This document shows positions 1 through 7,577 of a stretch of 46,450 nt of DNA, piece by piece. The first letter of the stretch is position 1. Every line of letters begins with the position of its first letter. Below the pieces are notes generated by a model. The model made no database searches, was not told the origin of the DNA, and saw only the letters and a list, made by a program, of their open reading frames with translations. A program made the translations under genes and the position numbers. Origin of the DNA: Caldifarciminota bacterium (lineage in GTDB: Bacteria; Hydrothermota; Hydrothermia; LBFQ01; DSFT01); assembly GCA_015494735.1 (NCBI GenBank), contig WGAQ01000159.1, forward strand, positions 1 to 46,450, given 5' to 3'.

Positions 1-12
1 GGGCTTTCGCCC
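1..12. terminator. Short GC hairpin at the window edge
   Basis: GGGC, loop TTTC, GCCC form a perfect four-pair stem, followed by a pyrimidine-rich stretch. It may be the end of a terminator for a gene outside the window. A near copy (GGGC TTC GCCC) lies at 800-810, also just before a promoter. Confidence 0.4.
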
Positions 13-21
13 CTCCTGCTC

Positions 22-29
22 TATAAAAT
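22..29 (+). promoter_or_regulatory. -10 element TATAAAAT
   Basis: A TATAAAAT box stands upstream of the first gene. The likely transcription start falls near 36-42, leaving a short leader that contains GGAGG at 44-48 before the ATG at 57. Confidence 0.5.
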
Positions 30-56
30 TTCTGCCCGAAAATGGAGGCAATTCAG

Positions 57-749
57 ATGGTGTGGTTTATCCTTGCACAGGTGAATCTCATAGGTCAGAA
101 CGATTACCCGGGAGCCACCTGGGTGGGAATAACAGCCGATTTTTCCGGCGATGGGGTGCTGGACGCATACGTATTCTATGGAAACGATTCCGTGGTCATA
201 TACGATGGATTATCCTCCACCCCCATAGGTGGATACAGGGCCCCAGCCGGATACAACATAACGCTCTATAGAATCGGATACCGGACGGTCCTGCTTTACT
301 ACTACAACTACTCCGATGGACAGATGCAATTCCAAATATACGAGGACCTGAACAATCTGGTCTACACATCTGATGTGTTCAACTACAGCAACTACGGTTA
401 CATCTACCCCATCAATTACGATGGAGACCAGTACACGGATATACTGGTCAGGGTGGACAGTGCCCTCTACATATACGAGACCACCTATTCCCTGAATTCG
501 AAGGAAATGAAACCCAGCAATGGAGGCGTTATCGGACGGGTGGATATGGTATCAGGCAACGGGCAGTTGTACATTCCAGTCAGAATCACCGGAGATGCCA
601 CCCTCAGGGTATTCGATTCGAGAGGGAAACTCCTTCTCAGAAGGGAGATTTCCGGCAACCGTGTGGAGATGAACCTCCCGGCAGGGGTCTATACATACGA
701 GATTTCATCTCCAGAAGTCGGCATCTCGGGGAAACTCATCGTAAGGTAG
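57..749 (+). CDS. Small secreted FG-GAP-like protein with a type IX-like C-terminal domain
   Basis: The protein has 230 residues. The ATG at 57 is chosen because GGAGG lies 8 nt upstream; an ATG at 42 would add five residues. A very short hydrophobic leader (MVWFILAQ) is followed by two D-x-D/N-G-D stretches (DFSGDGVLD, NYDGDQYTD) typical of FG-GAP/VCBS calcium-binding repeats. The last 70 residues form a small beta domain ending GKLIVR, with the pattern VFDSRGK ... LPAGVYTYEI seen in C-terminal sorting domains of type IX secretion substrates. The end resembles those of the C25 peptidases at 7574 and 27726. It is probably exported or surface bound; the exact function is unknown. A terminator hairpin begins in the stop codon. 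Confidence 0.7.
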   Translation: MVWFILAQVNLIGQNDYPGATWVGITADFSGDGVLDAYVFYGNDSVVIYDGLSSTPIGGYRAPAGYNITLYRIGYRTVLLYYYNYSDGQMQFQIYEDLNNLVYTSDVFNYSNYGYIYPINYDGDQYTDILVRVDSALYIYETTYSLNSKEMKPSNGGVIGRVDMVSGNGQLYIPVRITGDATLRVFDSRGKLLLRREISGNRVEMNLPAGVYTYEISSPEVGISGKLIVR

Positions 750-768
750 GCGGGGCAATTTCCCGCCT
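748..768 (+). terminator. Hairpin terminator that starts inside the stop codon
   Basis: AGGCGGG (748-754), a seven-base loop and CCCGCCT (762-768) form a perfect 7-bp stem followed by CTATTCTAT. The first AG of the stem is the end of the TAG stop codon. Confidence 0.7.
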
Positions 769-799
769 CTATTCTATCGAATTCCACGAATTGGTGGTA

Positions 800-810
800 G
801 GGCTTCGCCC
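800..810. terminator. Short hairpin GGGC-TTC-GCCC
   Basis: A small perfect stem followed by CTCTTT. It resembles the hairpin at 1-12 and lies just before the -10 box of the next gene. It could be a second terminator of the upstream gene. Confidence 0.35.
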
Positions 811-813
811 CTC

Positions 814-823
814 TTTAGACTTT
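814..823 (+). promoter_or_regulatory. -10-like box TTTAGACTTT before a TTG start
   Basis: A variant of the recurrent TTTAAACTTT motif. The TAGACT hexamer (816-821) ends six bases before the TTG at 828, which suggests a leaderless transcript. Confidence 0.5.
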
Positions 824-827
824 TGCG

Positions 828-1493
828 TTGCACTTTCCAGCCAGGATTATAAGGAGCGTCAGGCGGACGTATTCCATAGAAATATCGGAGGATGGCATCG
901 TCATAGTCAGGGTGCCCGTGTGGATGAGTCAGGAGGATGTGGAGCGCATAATCCGAAAACACCTGCGATGGATAGAGAGGAAATTAGAAGAATGGAAGTC
1001 CAGAAGACCCATGCAAAAGCGCTTCGTCGAGGGGGAAAAGTTCCTCTATCTGGGGAAGGAGTACCCCCTGAAAATCGCCATCGGGCAGAGAAAGGGCGTT
1101 ATATTCGATGGGAACAGCATAATCGTGAAGCACGGGGATACCGGAAAGATAAGGGAGAGGCTCCTGAACTGGTATAAAGGGCAGGCGAAAACCCTGATTC
1201 CACCCCGCGTTCATCAACTGGCAAATATTCACCGATTCACCCACTCCCGGATACGCATCACCTCCGCCCGGAAGAGATGGGGCTCCTGCTCCCCCGATAA
1301 TGGACTGAACTTCTCCTACCGCCTCATCATGGCACCACCGGATGTGGTGGACTACGTGATAATCCACGAACTGGTACACACGAAGATAAAGAACCATGGC
1401 CCGCAGTTCTATCGCATGCTCCGGTCCATAATGCCCCAATACAGGGAAAAGGAAGAATGGCTCCACCGACACTGGCATCGAACAGTGTGGTAG
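828..1493 (+). CDS. YgjP-like (DUF45) putative metal-dependent hydrolase
   Basis: The protein has 221 residues, the usual size for the DUF45/YgjP family. The metalloprotease-like motif HELVH is at 180-184 with a third histidine at 190 in NHGPQF, preceded by the family motif KRWGSCS (149-155). These match zinc-binding proteins related to M48/WSS1 peptidases; substrates of bacterial members are not established. The start is TTG at 828, with a -10-like box six bases upstream and no Shine-Dalgarno sequence. It is cytoplasmic, with no signal peptide or membrane segment. It converges on the TonB receptor gene downstream. Confidence 0.85.
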   Translation: MHFPARIIRSVRRTYSIEISEDGIVIVRVPVWMSQEDVERIIRKHLRWIERKLEEWKSRRPMQKRFVEGEKFLYLGKEYPLKIAIGQRKGVIFDGNSIIVKHGDTGKIRERLLNWYKGQAKTLIPPRVHQLANIHRFTHSRIRITSARKRWGSCSPDNGLNFSYRLIMAPPDVVDYVIIHELVHTKIKNHGPQFYRMLRSIMPQYREKEEWLHRHWHRTVW

Positions 1494-1561
1494 AAGATAA
1501 CCATGCAAATGCCAGCGGGAAATCTTCCTCACGGCAATCAGACGAAGGTAAGGAGGTAAAC

Positions 1562-1579
1562 GGGAGGGAGGACCCTCCC
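1562..1579 (-). terminator. Perfect 7-bp hairpin terminator
   Basis: On the minus strand, GGGAGGG-TCCT-CCCTCCC starts one base after the TGA of the TonB receptor. It differs by one base from the hairpin at 16520-16537. It may also stop transcription from the convergent plus-strand gene. Confidence 0.65.
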
Positions 1580-1580
1580 A

Positions 1581-3683
1581 TCAGAAGATGGACTCGATTC
1601 CCACGAAGAAGTTGCGGGTAGCAGCGGGAATCAGATAGGGCTCCTCGTCCTTGACTCCGAAGGGCTCGTAAATTTCGTTGAAGATATTGTTGACCTGAAG
1701 GCGCAGGGTGATTCCGGGTCTGAGGGTGTAGTTCAGATAGAGGTTCACCACCTGATAGGGCGGGAGGGCATAAGTGTTCTCCGGGTCTATGTATCTGGAG
1801 CCCACGAAGATGCCCTCGGCATAGAGGTTCCACCTTCCGTGCCTGTACTCCACAGCACTATAACCCGTATAGAATGGGAAGTAGGCTATGAAGTTCCCTG
1901 AGTAATCGAAGGGACCATTCCAGTCTGTTCCGGAAAATCTCACGTATCGGTTGTCGGAAAGGGAGAGGGAGGTATGGAACCTGAAACCATTGAAGGAAGG
2001 CGTCCTGAGATAGAACTCCACTCCCCTGTGACGGGTCTGCCCCGCATTGGTCAGTATGGGCACCCCGTCCACCATCTCTCCACCATACACGAGGGCATTG
2101 GTGAAATCCATGTTATACAGATTCAAATCCAGGCGCCACTTTCCATCGTCTATCCTGTACCCCACCTCGATATCCCTTACATCCTCCGGAAGCTTGCGTG
2201 GGCTGGAGCAAATCAGGGCATCTCCCTGCGATTCGCATGTTTCGAAATCGTATGTAGGGTCATTCCAGTAGGGATACTGGGCATCGTAAATGTCCCTCGT
2301 ACCGGGCTCCCTGTGATTTATCGAATAGTTGACGAATACGTAGGAGGAGGGCGTGACTCTAAAGCTCATCCCTATACGGGGGGAGGGAAACACATAATCG
2401 GTACTCCAGCGCAGATTCCTGACTATATCATTGTAAAACCTGTATCCGGTCATCTGGACCTGAAGCCCCAGCATCAGGGTGAGGGATTCATTTATCTTGT
2501 GCTCCAGATGGGCGAATGGTGAAACTATGTACTTGTCGAGGGTGTACGAATAATACCTGTAATCGGAAGTGTCCAGCAGGATATCGGATGGCCAGTTGTC
2601 AGCCCATACCACAGCCCCCCAGTGGTTTCCCGTATGGAATCGGAATTCGGAACCCGCGGTGAGGGTAAAGTTTCCGGAAGTGTAAATCACCCTGGGCAGG
2701 TATCCGAAGTCTTTCTCGTCCACCCACCTCTCCCTTATAAGGTTGAAAGGCGTTTCACCCTCGGGCCTGTCCCAGTACTCCCTGAAGTACTCCCTCCACT
2801 CGCCGTCCCTCAGCTGCCTGAACCTTCCCCTTCCGATTATGGCGTAAAAAGTATTCTTCAAATACACATGCTCCCCGATGAAGTTCTCCTGATGCAGTTC
2901 GTAGTGGGGCCTGAAGAAGAGGTCCGTTTCTCCATCGTACTGGAGGGGATTGTACCTGCGATTCACTCTGAGCGTGGCGGTGTCGATTCCATAGTAGGCG
3001 AGATGCGTGTATTCGTTTCCACCGTGGAGGACGATGGTGGTCCTGGACGAGCTGCCATTTCTCTGAAGAGCTACGTAATAACTTCCCATATCGCTCCACG
3101 ACTTTTCCCTGTATCCATCGGTCTTCAATTTGGAGAGGCGGGTGTAGAAGTTCCACTCTCCCACCCATCCGGAGGAGTAATCGAAGGTCAACCTGTAGGT
3201 CCTGAAGCTGCCGTAACCGGCGTAAACTCTTATTCTCCTCTCGTCCCGGAAGGGAAATCCGATGAGGTTTATGGCACCGGCGATGGCCGAATACCCATAG
3301 GGGATGCTCCCCACCCCTCTCTGAAACTGGATGAAGGTGGTGGAGGACAGGATGTCCGGGTAATCTATCCAGTATATGTCGTGGCTCTCCACATCGTCCG
3401 TGGGGATATCGTTAATCAGAACGGATATATACTTCTGGGAAAAGCCCCTTATGGACATGTAATTGTAGTTGAGACCATTTCCGGCATCCGAATAGACGAA
3501 CACCCCGGGAATCTGCCTGAGCAATTCCGGAACATCCTGAAAGTTATAAATTTCCCTTATCTGAACCGTATCCAACTGCGTATATGAAACCGGTGTTTCC
3601 TTCTCCGCCTTCCCCACCACCACTTCCTCGGGCAACGTGTAATGGGGAAGCGTGTCTCCTGCAATGAGCATTATGGCTATCAT
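1581..3683 (-). CDS. TonB-dependent outer membrane receptor, likely for thiamin or a precursor
   Basis: The protein has 700 residues. It starts with a short leader (MIAIMLIAG), then a plug domain (about 25-150, with ELLRQIPGV and MSIRGFSQ) and a beta-barrel ending in NFFVGIESIF with the terminal phenylalanine typical of outer-membrane barrels. The ATG at 3683 is chosen because AAGGAGG lies just upstream; the open frame runs further 5' but through the riboswitch. The TPP riboswitch in its leader implies repression when thiamin pyrophosphate is abundant, so thiamin, its precursors or a phosphorylated form are the likely cargo. TPP-controlled TonB receptors are known in other Gram-negative bacteria. 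It is a monocistronic unit with its own terminator. Confidence 0.85.
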   Translation of the reverse strand: MIAIMLIAGDTLPHYTLPEEVVVGKAEKETPVSYTQLDTVQIREIYNFQDVPELLRQIPGVFVYSDAGNGLNYNYMSIRGFSQKYISVLINDIPTDDVESHDIYWIDYPDILSSTTFIQFQRGVGSIPYGYSAIAGAINLIGFPFRDERRIRVYAGYGSFRTYRLTFDYSSGWVGEWNFYTRLSKLKTDGYREKSWSDMGSYYVALQRNGSSSRTTIVLHGGNEYTHLAYYGIDTATLRVNRRYNPLQYDGETDLFFRPHYELHQENFIGEHVYLKNTFYAIIGRGRFRQLRDGEWREYFREYWDRPEGETPFNLIRERWVDEKDFGYLPRVIYTSGNFTLTAGSEFRFHTGNHWGAVVWADNWPSDILLDTSDYRYYSYTLDKYIVSPFAHLEHKINESLTLMLGLQVQMTGYRFYNDIVRNLRWSTDYVFPSPRIGMSFRVTPSSYVFVNYSINHREPGTRDIYDAQYPYWNDPTYDFETCESQGDALICSSPRKLPEDVRDIEVGYRIDDGKWRLDLNLYNMDFTNALVYGGEMVDGVPILTNAGQTRHRGVEFYLRTPSFNGFRFHTSLSLSDNRYVRFSGTDWNGPFDYSGNFIAYFPFYTGYSAVEYRHGRWNLYAEGIFVGSRYIDPENTYALPPYQVVNLYLNYTLRPGITLRLQVNNIFNEIYEPFGVKDEEPYLIPAATRNFFVGIESIF

Positions 3684-3755
3684 CGTCTTCCTCCTTTTTC
3701 TGCGCCGGGGGAACCAGCGGGTGGAACAGAGAGGGTGAGGAGAGAAGAATCTCCC

Positions 3756-3854
3756 ACACCTTCCCTGCGCCGGTATTACCCGGATCAGGTTCGAGGGGTC
3801 TCCCGCGCACTCCAGCGGGACTCTCAGCCGGGTTGCCCCCAGCTCCCCCGGTGT
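3756..3854 (-). ncRNA. TPP (THI element) riboswitch
   Basis: Read on the minus strand, the element has the conserved CTGAGA (complement of 3822-3827), ACCTGAT (complement of 3784-3790), GGGTAATACC and GCAGGGAA blocks in order. A P1 stem pairs ACACC (from 3854) with GGTGT (to 3756), and a variable stem pairs TCCCGC with GCGGGA. About 70 bases separate it from the start codon of the TonB receptor. No strong intrinsic terminator is visible in the gap, so control of translation through the AGGAGG site is at least as likely as attenuation; this last point is inference. Confidence 0.93.
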
Positions 3855-3873
3855 GGCAATCAAATGCTTTACA

Positions 3874-3879
3874 AGTATA
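3874..3879 (-). promoter_or_regulatory. Likely -10 (TATACT) of the riboswitch transcript
   Basis: On the minus strand, TATACT lies about 20 bases before the P1 stem of the TPP riboswitch, a suitable distance for a transcript that begins just ahead of the aptamer. Confidence 0.5.
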
Positions 3880-3942
3880 AGGTTAGTGTAAGCCCGATGT
3901 CAAATTTTCGGGATAAAGATGTCAGTTCCCGATGTTCATCTG

Positions 3943-4312
3943 TTAGAACTTCCTGCCCTGCTGGTAAAGGTCTGCGTCAACCATCCTGACATTCTTATAA
4001 TCCGGAAGGCTCTTCCCGGTTATCTCCGCCTTGATGGTAAGGGCAGCCTGATAAATAGGACCGGTGTTCTTCTGTATTCTCTGCTATCTCGTCGAGTCCG
4101 TCGAGTTTCTCATTCATTTCTCCAGGGGGTTTCCCTAATATCATTCAGAACTAAAAGGATGGGGTCGGGATTCTCCATGTTGAAATCATAAGACTCGTCG
4201 GGGTTGGGGAACAGGGGGACATGGCCGAAGCGGTAGGCAAGGGTCCGGTGTTCCCGGGCGAACTCTTCGGGAAACTGGCGGAGTTTAAACCGGATGGAGG
4301 TGTTTAAACTTT
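3943..4312 (-). pseudogene. Frameshifted gene remnant of unknown family
   Basis: No intact gene fills the interval between the riboswitch promoter and pstS. On the minus strand, protein-like sequence continues through three frames. The first (about 4312-4110) reads like FAREHRTLAYRFGHVPLFPN and ends at a TGA. A second (from about 4117) contains EKLDGLDEIAENTEE. A third, ending at TAA 3945-3943, contains GPIYQAALTIKAEITGKSLP. The frames join end to end without long gaps, as expected of a gene broken by small indels. The 5' end is cut at the pstS promoter. The original family is not recognised. Confidence 0.35.
4303..4312 (+). promoter_or_regulatory. TTTAAACTTT box directly before pstS
   Basis: The TAAACT hexamer (4305-4310) ends five bases before the ATG at 4316. 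There is no room for a Shine-Dalgarno leader, so the transcript is probably leaderless. Confidence 0.6.
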
Positions 4313-4315
4313 ATT

Positions 4316-5329
4316 ATGCCCTGGAAGAGATTATTCCCCCTCGCTCTCGGTATAGCCCTCGCGGGATGCGGGGGTGGGGAGGGACAGAAGATAATAAACG
4401 GTGCCGGCTCTTCGTTCGTATATCCCCTCCTGTCCAAGTGGACGAGTGATTACAGCAAGGCGACGGGAATCCGCATCAACTATCAGTCTATCGGCTCCGG
4501 AGGGGGTATAAGGCAGGTCTCTGCCAGAACCGTGGACTTTGGAGCCAGCGATGCACCCCTCACTCCCCGCGAACTGGACTCCCTGAATTTATACCAGTTC
4601 CCCATAATAGTGGGAGGAGTGGTTCCGGTCCTGAATGTGCCCGGAGTGGAAAAGGGACAGATGAAACTCTCGACCCGCGTGGTATGCGATATTTTCCTGG
4701 GGAAGATTACCAGATGGAATGACCCATCCCTCAAGGAATTGAATCCCGAGCTGAATCTGCCCGATATGGAGATAACCGTGGTCCACAGGTCCGACGGCTC
4801 AGGAACCACCTGGCTCTGGACCAACTACCTGAGCAAGGCCTGTCCCGAATGGAAGGAGAAGGTGGGGTACGGTAAGAGTGTGAAATGGCCCACCGGAATT
4901 GGAGCAAAGGGGAACGAGGGTGTGGCCAATTACGTGAAACAGAATGTGGGCTCCATAGGATACGTGGAATTTGCCTATGCCGTGCAGAGCAATCTCGTAT
5001 ATGCCCTTCTGGAGAACAAGGCGGGCAACTTCGTGGAGCCATCCATTAATTCCTTCAAGGCAGCCACCGCCAACGCCAGCTGGGACCCGGGCACCCACTT
5101 CTATCAGGTTCTGACCTGGCAGGACGGGAAGGATTCGTGGCCCGTGGTGGGAGCGGTCTTCATCCTCCTCCCCCGGGAGAAGAAGGAAGTCAACCGGATG
5201 ATTCTGGACTTCTTCGGATGGGCTTTCGACAACGGAGACGATGCGGCGGTCAGCCTCTACTACGTACCCCTCCCCATGTCCATAAAGGAACTCGTCAGGG
5301 GATACTGGAAGGAAGTGGTTCTCAGATAG
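4316..5329 (+). CDS. pstS: Phosphate ABC transporter substrate-binding lipoprotein PstS
   Basis: The protein has 337 residues. The signal peptide carries a lipobox (LAGC, Cys18), so it is a lipoprotein. GAGSSF (29-34) and HRSDGSGTTW are the classical phosphate-binding motifs of PstS, with TDFGASDAP-type sequence (VDFGASDAPL) between them. It should capture phosphate in the periplasm for a PstCAB permease. No pstC, pstA, pstB or phoU follows: a strong terminator sits at the stop codon, so the permease must be encoded elsewhere. It is expressed from its own promoter. Confidence 0.93.
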   Translation: MPWKRLFPLALGIALAGCGGGEGQKIINGAGSSFVYPLLSKWTSDYSKATGIRINYQSIGSGGGIRQVSARTVDFGASDAPLTPRELDSLNLYQFPIIVGGVVPVLNVPGVEKGQMKLSTRVVCDIFLGKITRWNDPSLKELNPELNLPDMEITVVHRSDGSGTTWLWTNYLSKACPEWKEKVGYGKSVKWPTGIGAKGNEGVANYVKQNVGSIGYVEFAYAVQSNLVYALLENKAGNFVEPSINSFKAATANASWDPGTHFYQVLTWQDGKDSWPVVGAVFILLPREKKEVNRMILDFFGWAFDNGDDAAVSLYYVPLPMSIKELVRGYWKEVVLR

Positions 5330-5344
5330 GGGGACTTTCCCCCT
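5328..5344. terminator. Terminator starting in the pstS stop codon, probably bidirectional
   Basis: AGGGGGA-CTT-TCCCCCT forms a 7-bp stem whose AG belongs to the TAG stop codon; it is followed by CCATTCTTTTA. It also lies just past the stop of the convergent V-ATPase D gene. Confidence 0.7.
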
Positions 5345-5354
5345 GTCCATTCTT

Positions 5355-6002
5355 TTAGAAGGTTCCCTCCCCCTCTTTCTTCTTCTCAGCCTTCCTCTTC
5401 AGAATCTTCAGACGGAACTTATCCTCCCTCTCCCTGTCTTCCAGGACCTGACTGATGAATTTCACCTGCTCCTGAAGCTCCGGGATGAGCTTCTGCTCGA
5501 GGGCATTGACCCTCCTGTTGGTCTTGCGTATCTCCTCCCCGAATTTCTTGAGTTTGTATTCCAGAGGAATGACCTTCAGGACCGTGTCTATCGCCCTCTC
5601 GAAGCTGTCGGCCGTAAGGGTTATACGGGATGTAACGGACAGGGGTATGAATCCCTTCTCTGCAAGGCTCCTTATTATGCTACCATACTTGAACTCCGTC
5701 ACCCTCACGCCCCAGGCCCTTCTGGGGATGATTTCGATTTCCAGACGGCGACCAGAACTGAGAGCAGCCGATTCCAGAGCCTCCATGCCATCGATGCCGA
5801 TGGTTATCATGAGGATGTTGACGCTTCTCCTGATTTCCTCCTCCAGCTTCTTCCTCTCCCTTATGACATCTCCCAGGAGTTTCCGGAATTCGTTCATCAA
5901 CGCATCCCGCTTGTTCTTCAGAAGGCTGGCACCCTGAGTGGCCATCTTAATCTGGCGCTTGAGGTTCAGAAGGTTCATCCGGGTGGGGCTTACCTGCTGC
6001 AT
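5355..6002 (-). CDS. atpD: V/A-type ATP synthase subunit D
   Basis: The protein has 215 residues. The N-terminal MQQVSPTRMNLLNLKRQI and GASLLKNKRDALMNEF match the start of the V/A-ATPase D subunit, the coiled-coil central stalk that couples V1 rotation to the membrane rotor. Long charged helices at both ends fit the antiparallel coiled coil. The ATG at 6002 is chosen over a TTG at 6011 because of homology and a -10 box nine bases upstream. The gene stands alone here: subunit A is 15 kb away and no other V-ATPase subunit is adjacent, unlike the usual single operon. Confidence 0.88.
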   Translation of the reverse strand: MQQVSPTRMNLLNLKRQIKMATQGASLLKNKRDALMNEFRKLLGDVIRERKKLEEEIRRSVNILMITIGIDGMEALESAALSSGRRLEIEIIPRRAWGVRVTEFKYGSIIRSLAEKGFIPLSVTSRITLTADSFERAIDTVLKVIPLEYKLKKFGEEIRKTNRRVNALEQKLIPELQEQVKFISQVLEDREREDKFRLKILKRKAEKKKEGEGTF

Positions 6003-6011
6003 GGTCCTCAA

Positions 6012-6017
6012 ATTTTA
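6012..6017 (-). promoter_or_regulatory. -10 box TAAAAT overlapping the upstream stop codon
   Basis: On the minus strand, TAAAAT ends nine bases before the ATG of subunit D and contains the TAA stop of the AroKB-like gene. The D gene may therefore have its own, possibly leaderless, promoter. Confidence 0.45.
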
Positions 6018-7577
6018 AAGGGAGCCGGCCACGTACTCCTCGAATGCCCTCACCAGTTCCCCGGCATCCACGCTGGAAATTACGGGCTTTCCGACATCCT
6101 CTATCAGAACCATCCTTATGCTGGACCTGTAGAAACTGTCCAGATATTCTATCTCCTCCCTCAGACGGGCCATGGGCAATTCCTCCAGGGTGGCATCGAT
6201 GGAGTAGAGTCTGTACAGGGCCTCCACCCTCTCCAGTATAGCGGGATTCTTCAATATCCCTTTCCTCCGGCTCATATCGAGGACGATTTTCAATCCTATG
6301 GCAAGGGCCTTCGAGTACGGGACACCGGTCACATCCTGGAGAATCGACGAGACTATCCATCCGAATTTTATGAATCTGCGCTCCCTCCACCCATAGGCAT
6401 CCCTGTGGATGAAGGCCACTTTGGCCAGAGCAGTCGCCCTTATGAGATGCTCGAGGGAGGGGAGGTACATGTCCTTTATGTTCCGGGTATCCTTTTCGAG
6501 AGTATCTATGATTTCGCCATCATGAAGCAGACCGAACTTTATTGCAGTCACCAGCGAGTTATAAAATTCCTGCTCCCTGAGCGAAAGGAGGAACACGGGG
6601 TCCATGAGGATGAATCTGGGATAATAGCTGGTTCCGAGCACATTCTTCATACCGTTGAGATTCAGCATATTGACCCCGCCGACCGCCACCTCAACCTGCG
6701 CTGTAAAGGTGGTGGGGATTAAGACCAGATGCATACCCCCCTGAAATGTGGACGCCGTAAACCCCGTCAGGTCCATGGAGCTCCCTCCTCCCAGCGCCAC
6801 AATGGGGGTGTACTTGGATATGCGCCTCTTTATCAGCTCCTTCCAGATTTCCCGTGCCCTCTCCAGATTCTTGACACTCTGATTGTCCGGAAGGTACAGG
6901 ACATCGTAGGGCATGTTGAAGTTACCCATCACATCCAGGGCCCACTTGAAGTGTATCAGAAAGAGCCGCTTAAACGTGATGAAGAAGGCGTCATCGAATC
7001 CCTCCATGCGCAGAATATCGGAGAACTCCTTGAAGGAGTTGATGCCGAGGTAAATCTTCTCACCGTTGCTGTAAATCAGGGCATAGTCCGAGCGCAGTAT
7101 CCGGGTTATCATGATGGCCACTTCCCTGTCGGTGAAACCCTCTGTGGGCACGTTGTACATATAGGGGAGAAGCTCCTCCACCTCTCTGTTCAGGTCCTGA
7201 AGGCTCTTCAACTTCAGTATGGGATGGGCGACGGGTTCCTCCTGTATGCTCTTCTCCAGAGTCTCTGTAGTGGAACTCAGGTAAACGGGTATTATGCCAT
7301 TCTCCCTGATTATGTGGAGTTCATTGATGGACGGCAGGAGGTCCGAACTGAGGAGTATGACCCCCGCTTCCGGATTCATGACCAGGTCCAGCTCCTGCCT
7401 GCGGAATTCGTCGAGGAGGTTGTTCTCTATAATCTCCAGCATACTCCTGTGCATCCGGGACTCCACTTCCTTCTGGAGGTCCAGAATCTTCCATCCGAGC
7501 CATCTGTTGAGATATTCAGCGATGCGGTACTTGTGGGAGCCCGGAAGTCCGCATATATACACACCCCTTACCTTCAT
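6015..7577 (-). CDS. AroK-AroB (shikimate kinase / 3-dehydroquinate synthase) fusion-like protein, active sites degenerate
   Basis: The protein has 520 residues. Residues 1-160 align with shikimate kinase and 170-520 with 3-dehydroquinate synthase; a fused AroKB exists in Thermotoga. The synthase NAD site is kept (LGGGSSMDLTGF 262-273, PTT 288-290). Its catalytic residues are not: the zinc ligands Glu, His and His are replaced by Thr344, Trp407 and Tyr421, the GHTFGHA motif by GWIVSSI, the lysine of VGGK by Val302, and the neighbouring Asp by Glu296. In the kinase half the P-loop reads GLPGSHKY and the GGG motif is missing. It is probably a pseudoenzyme or has a new role; a true shikimate function is unlikely. 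The ATG overlaps the stop of the C25 peptidase gene by 4 nt. Confidence 0.75.
   Translation of the reverse strand: MKVRGVYICGLPGSHKYRIAEYLNRWLGWKILDLQKEVESRMHRSMLEIIENNLLDEFRRQELDLVMNPEAGVILLSSDLLPSINELHIIRENGIIPVYLSSTTETLEKSIQEEPVAHPILKLKSLQDLNREVEELLPYMYNVPTEGFTDREVAIMITRILRSDYALIYSNGEKIYLGINSFKEFSDILRMEGFDDAFFITFKRLFLIHFKWALDVMGNFNMPYDVLYLPDNQSVKNLERAREIWKELIKRRISKYTPIVALGGGSSMDLTGFTASTFQGGMHLVLIPTTFTAQVEVAVGGVNMLNLNGMKNVLGTSYYPRFILMDPVFLLSLREQEFYNSLVTAIKFGLLHDGEIIDTLEKDTRNIKDMYLPSLEHLIRATALAKVAFIHRDAYGWRERRFIKFGWIVSSILQDVTGVPYSKALAIGLKIVLDMSRRKGILKNPAILERVEALYRLYSIDATLEELPMARLREEIEYLDSFYRSSIRMVLIEDVGKPVISSVDAGELVRAFEEYVAGSL

Noticed and set aside
2622..3587. 321-residue plus-strand open frame
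   Set aside because: It lies wholly opposite the TonB receptor, whose motifs are clear; the frame has no recognisable motif.
3700..3755. Rho-independent terminator downstream of the TPP aptamer
   Set aside because: Only a weak five-pair stem (GGAGA/TCTCC) without a T-run is visible, so attenuation was not called.
3919..4191. 90-residue plus-strand open frame between the riboswitch and pstS
   Set aside because: Composition is poor and the minus strand of the same region reads better as a broken gene; no start signal precedes it.
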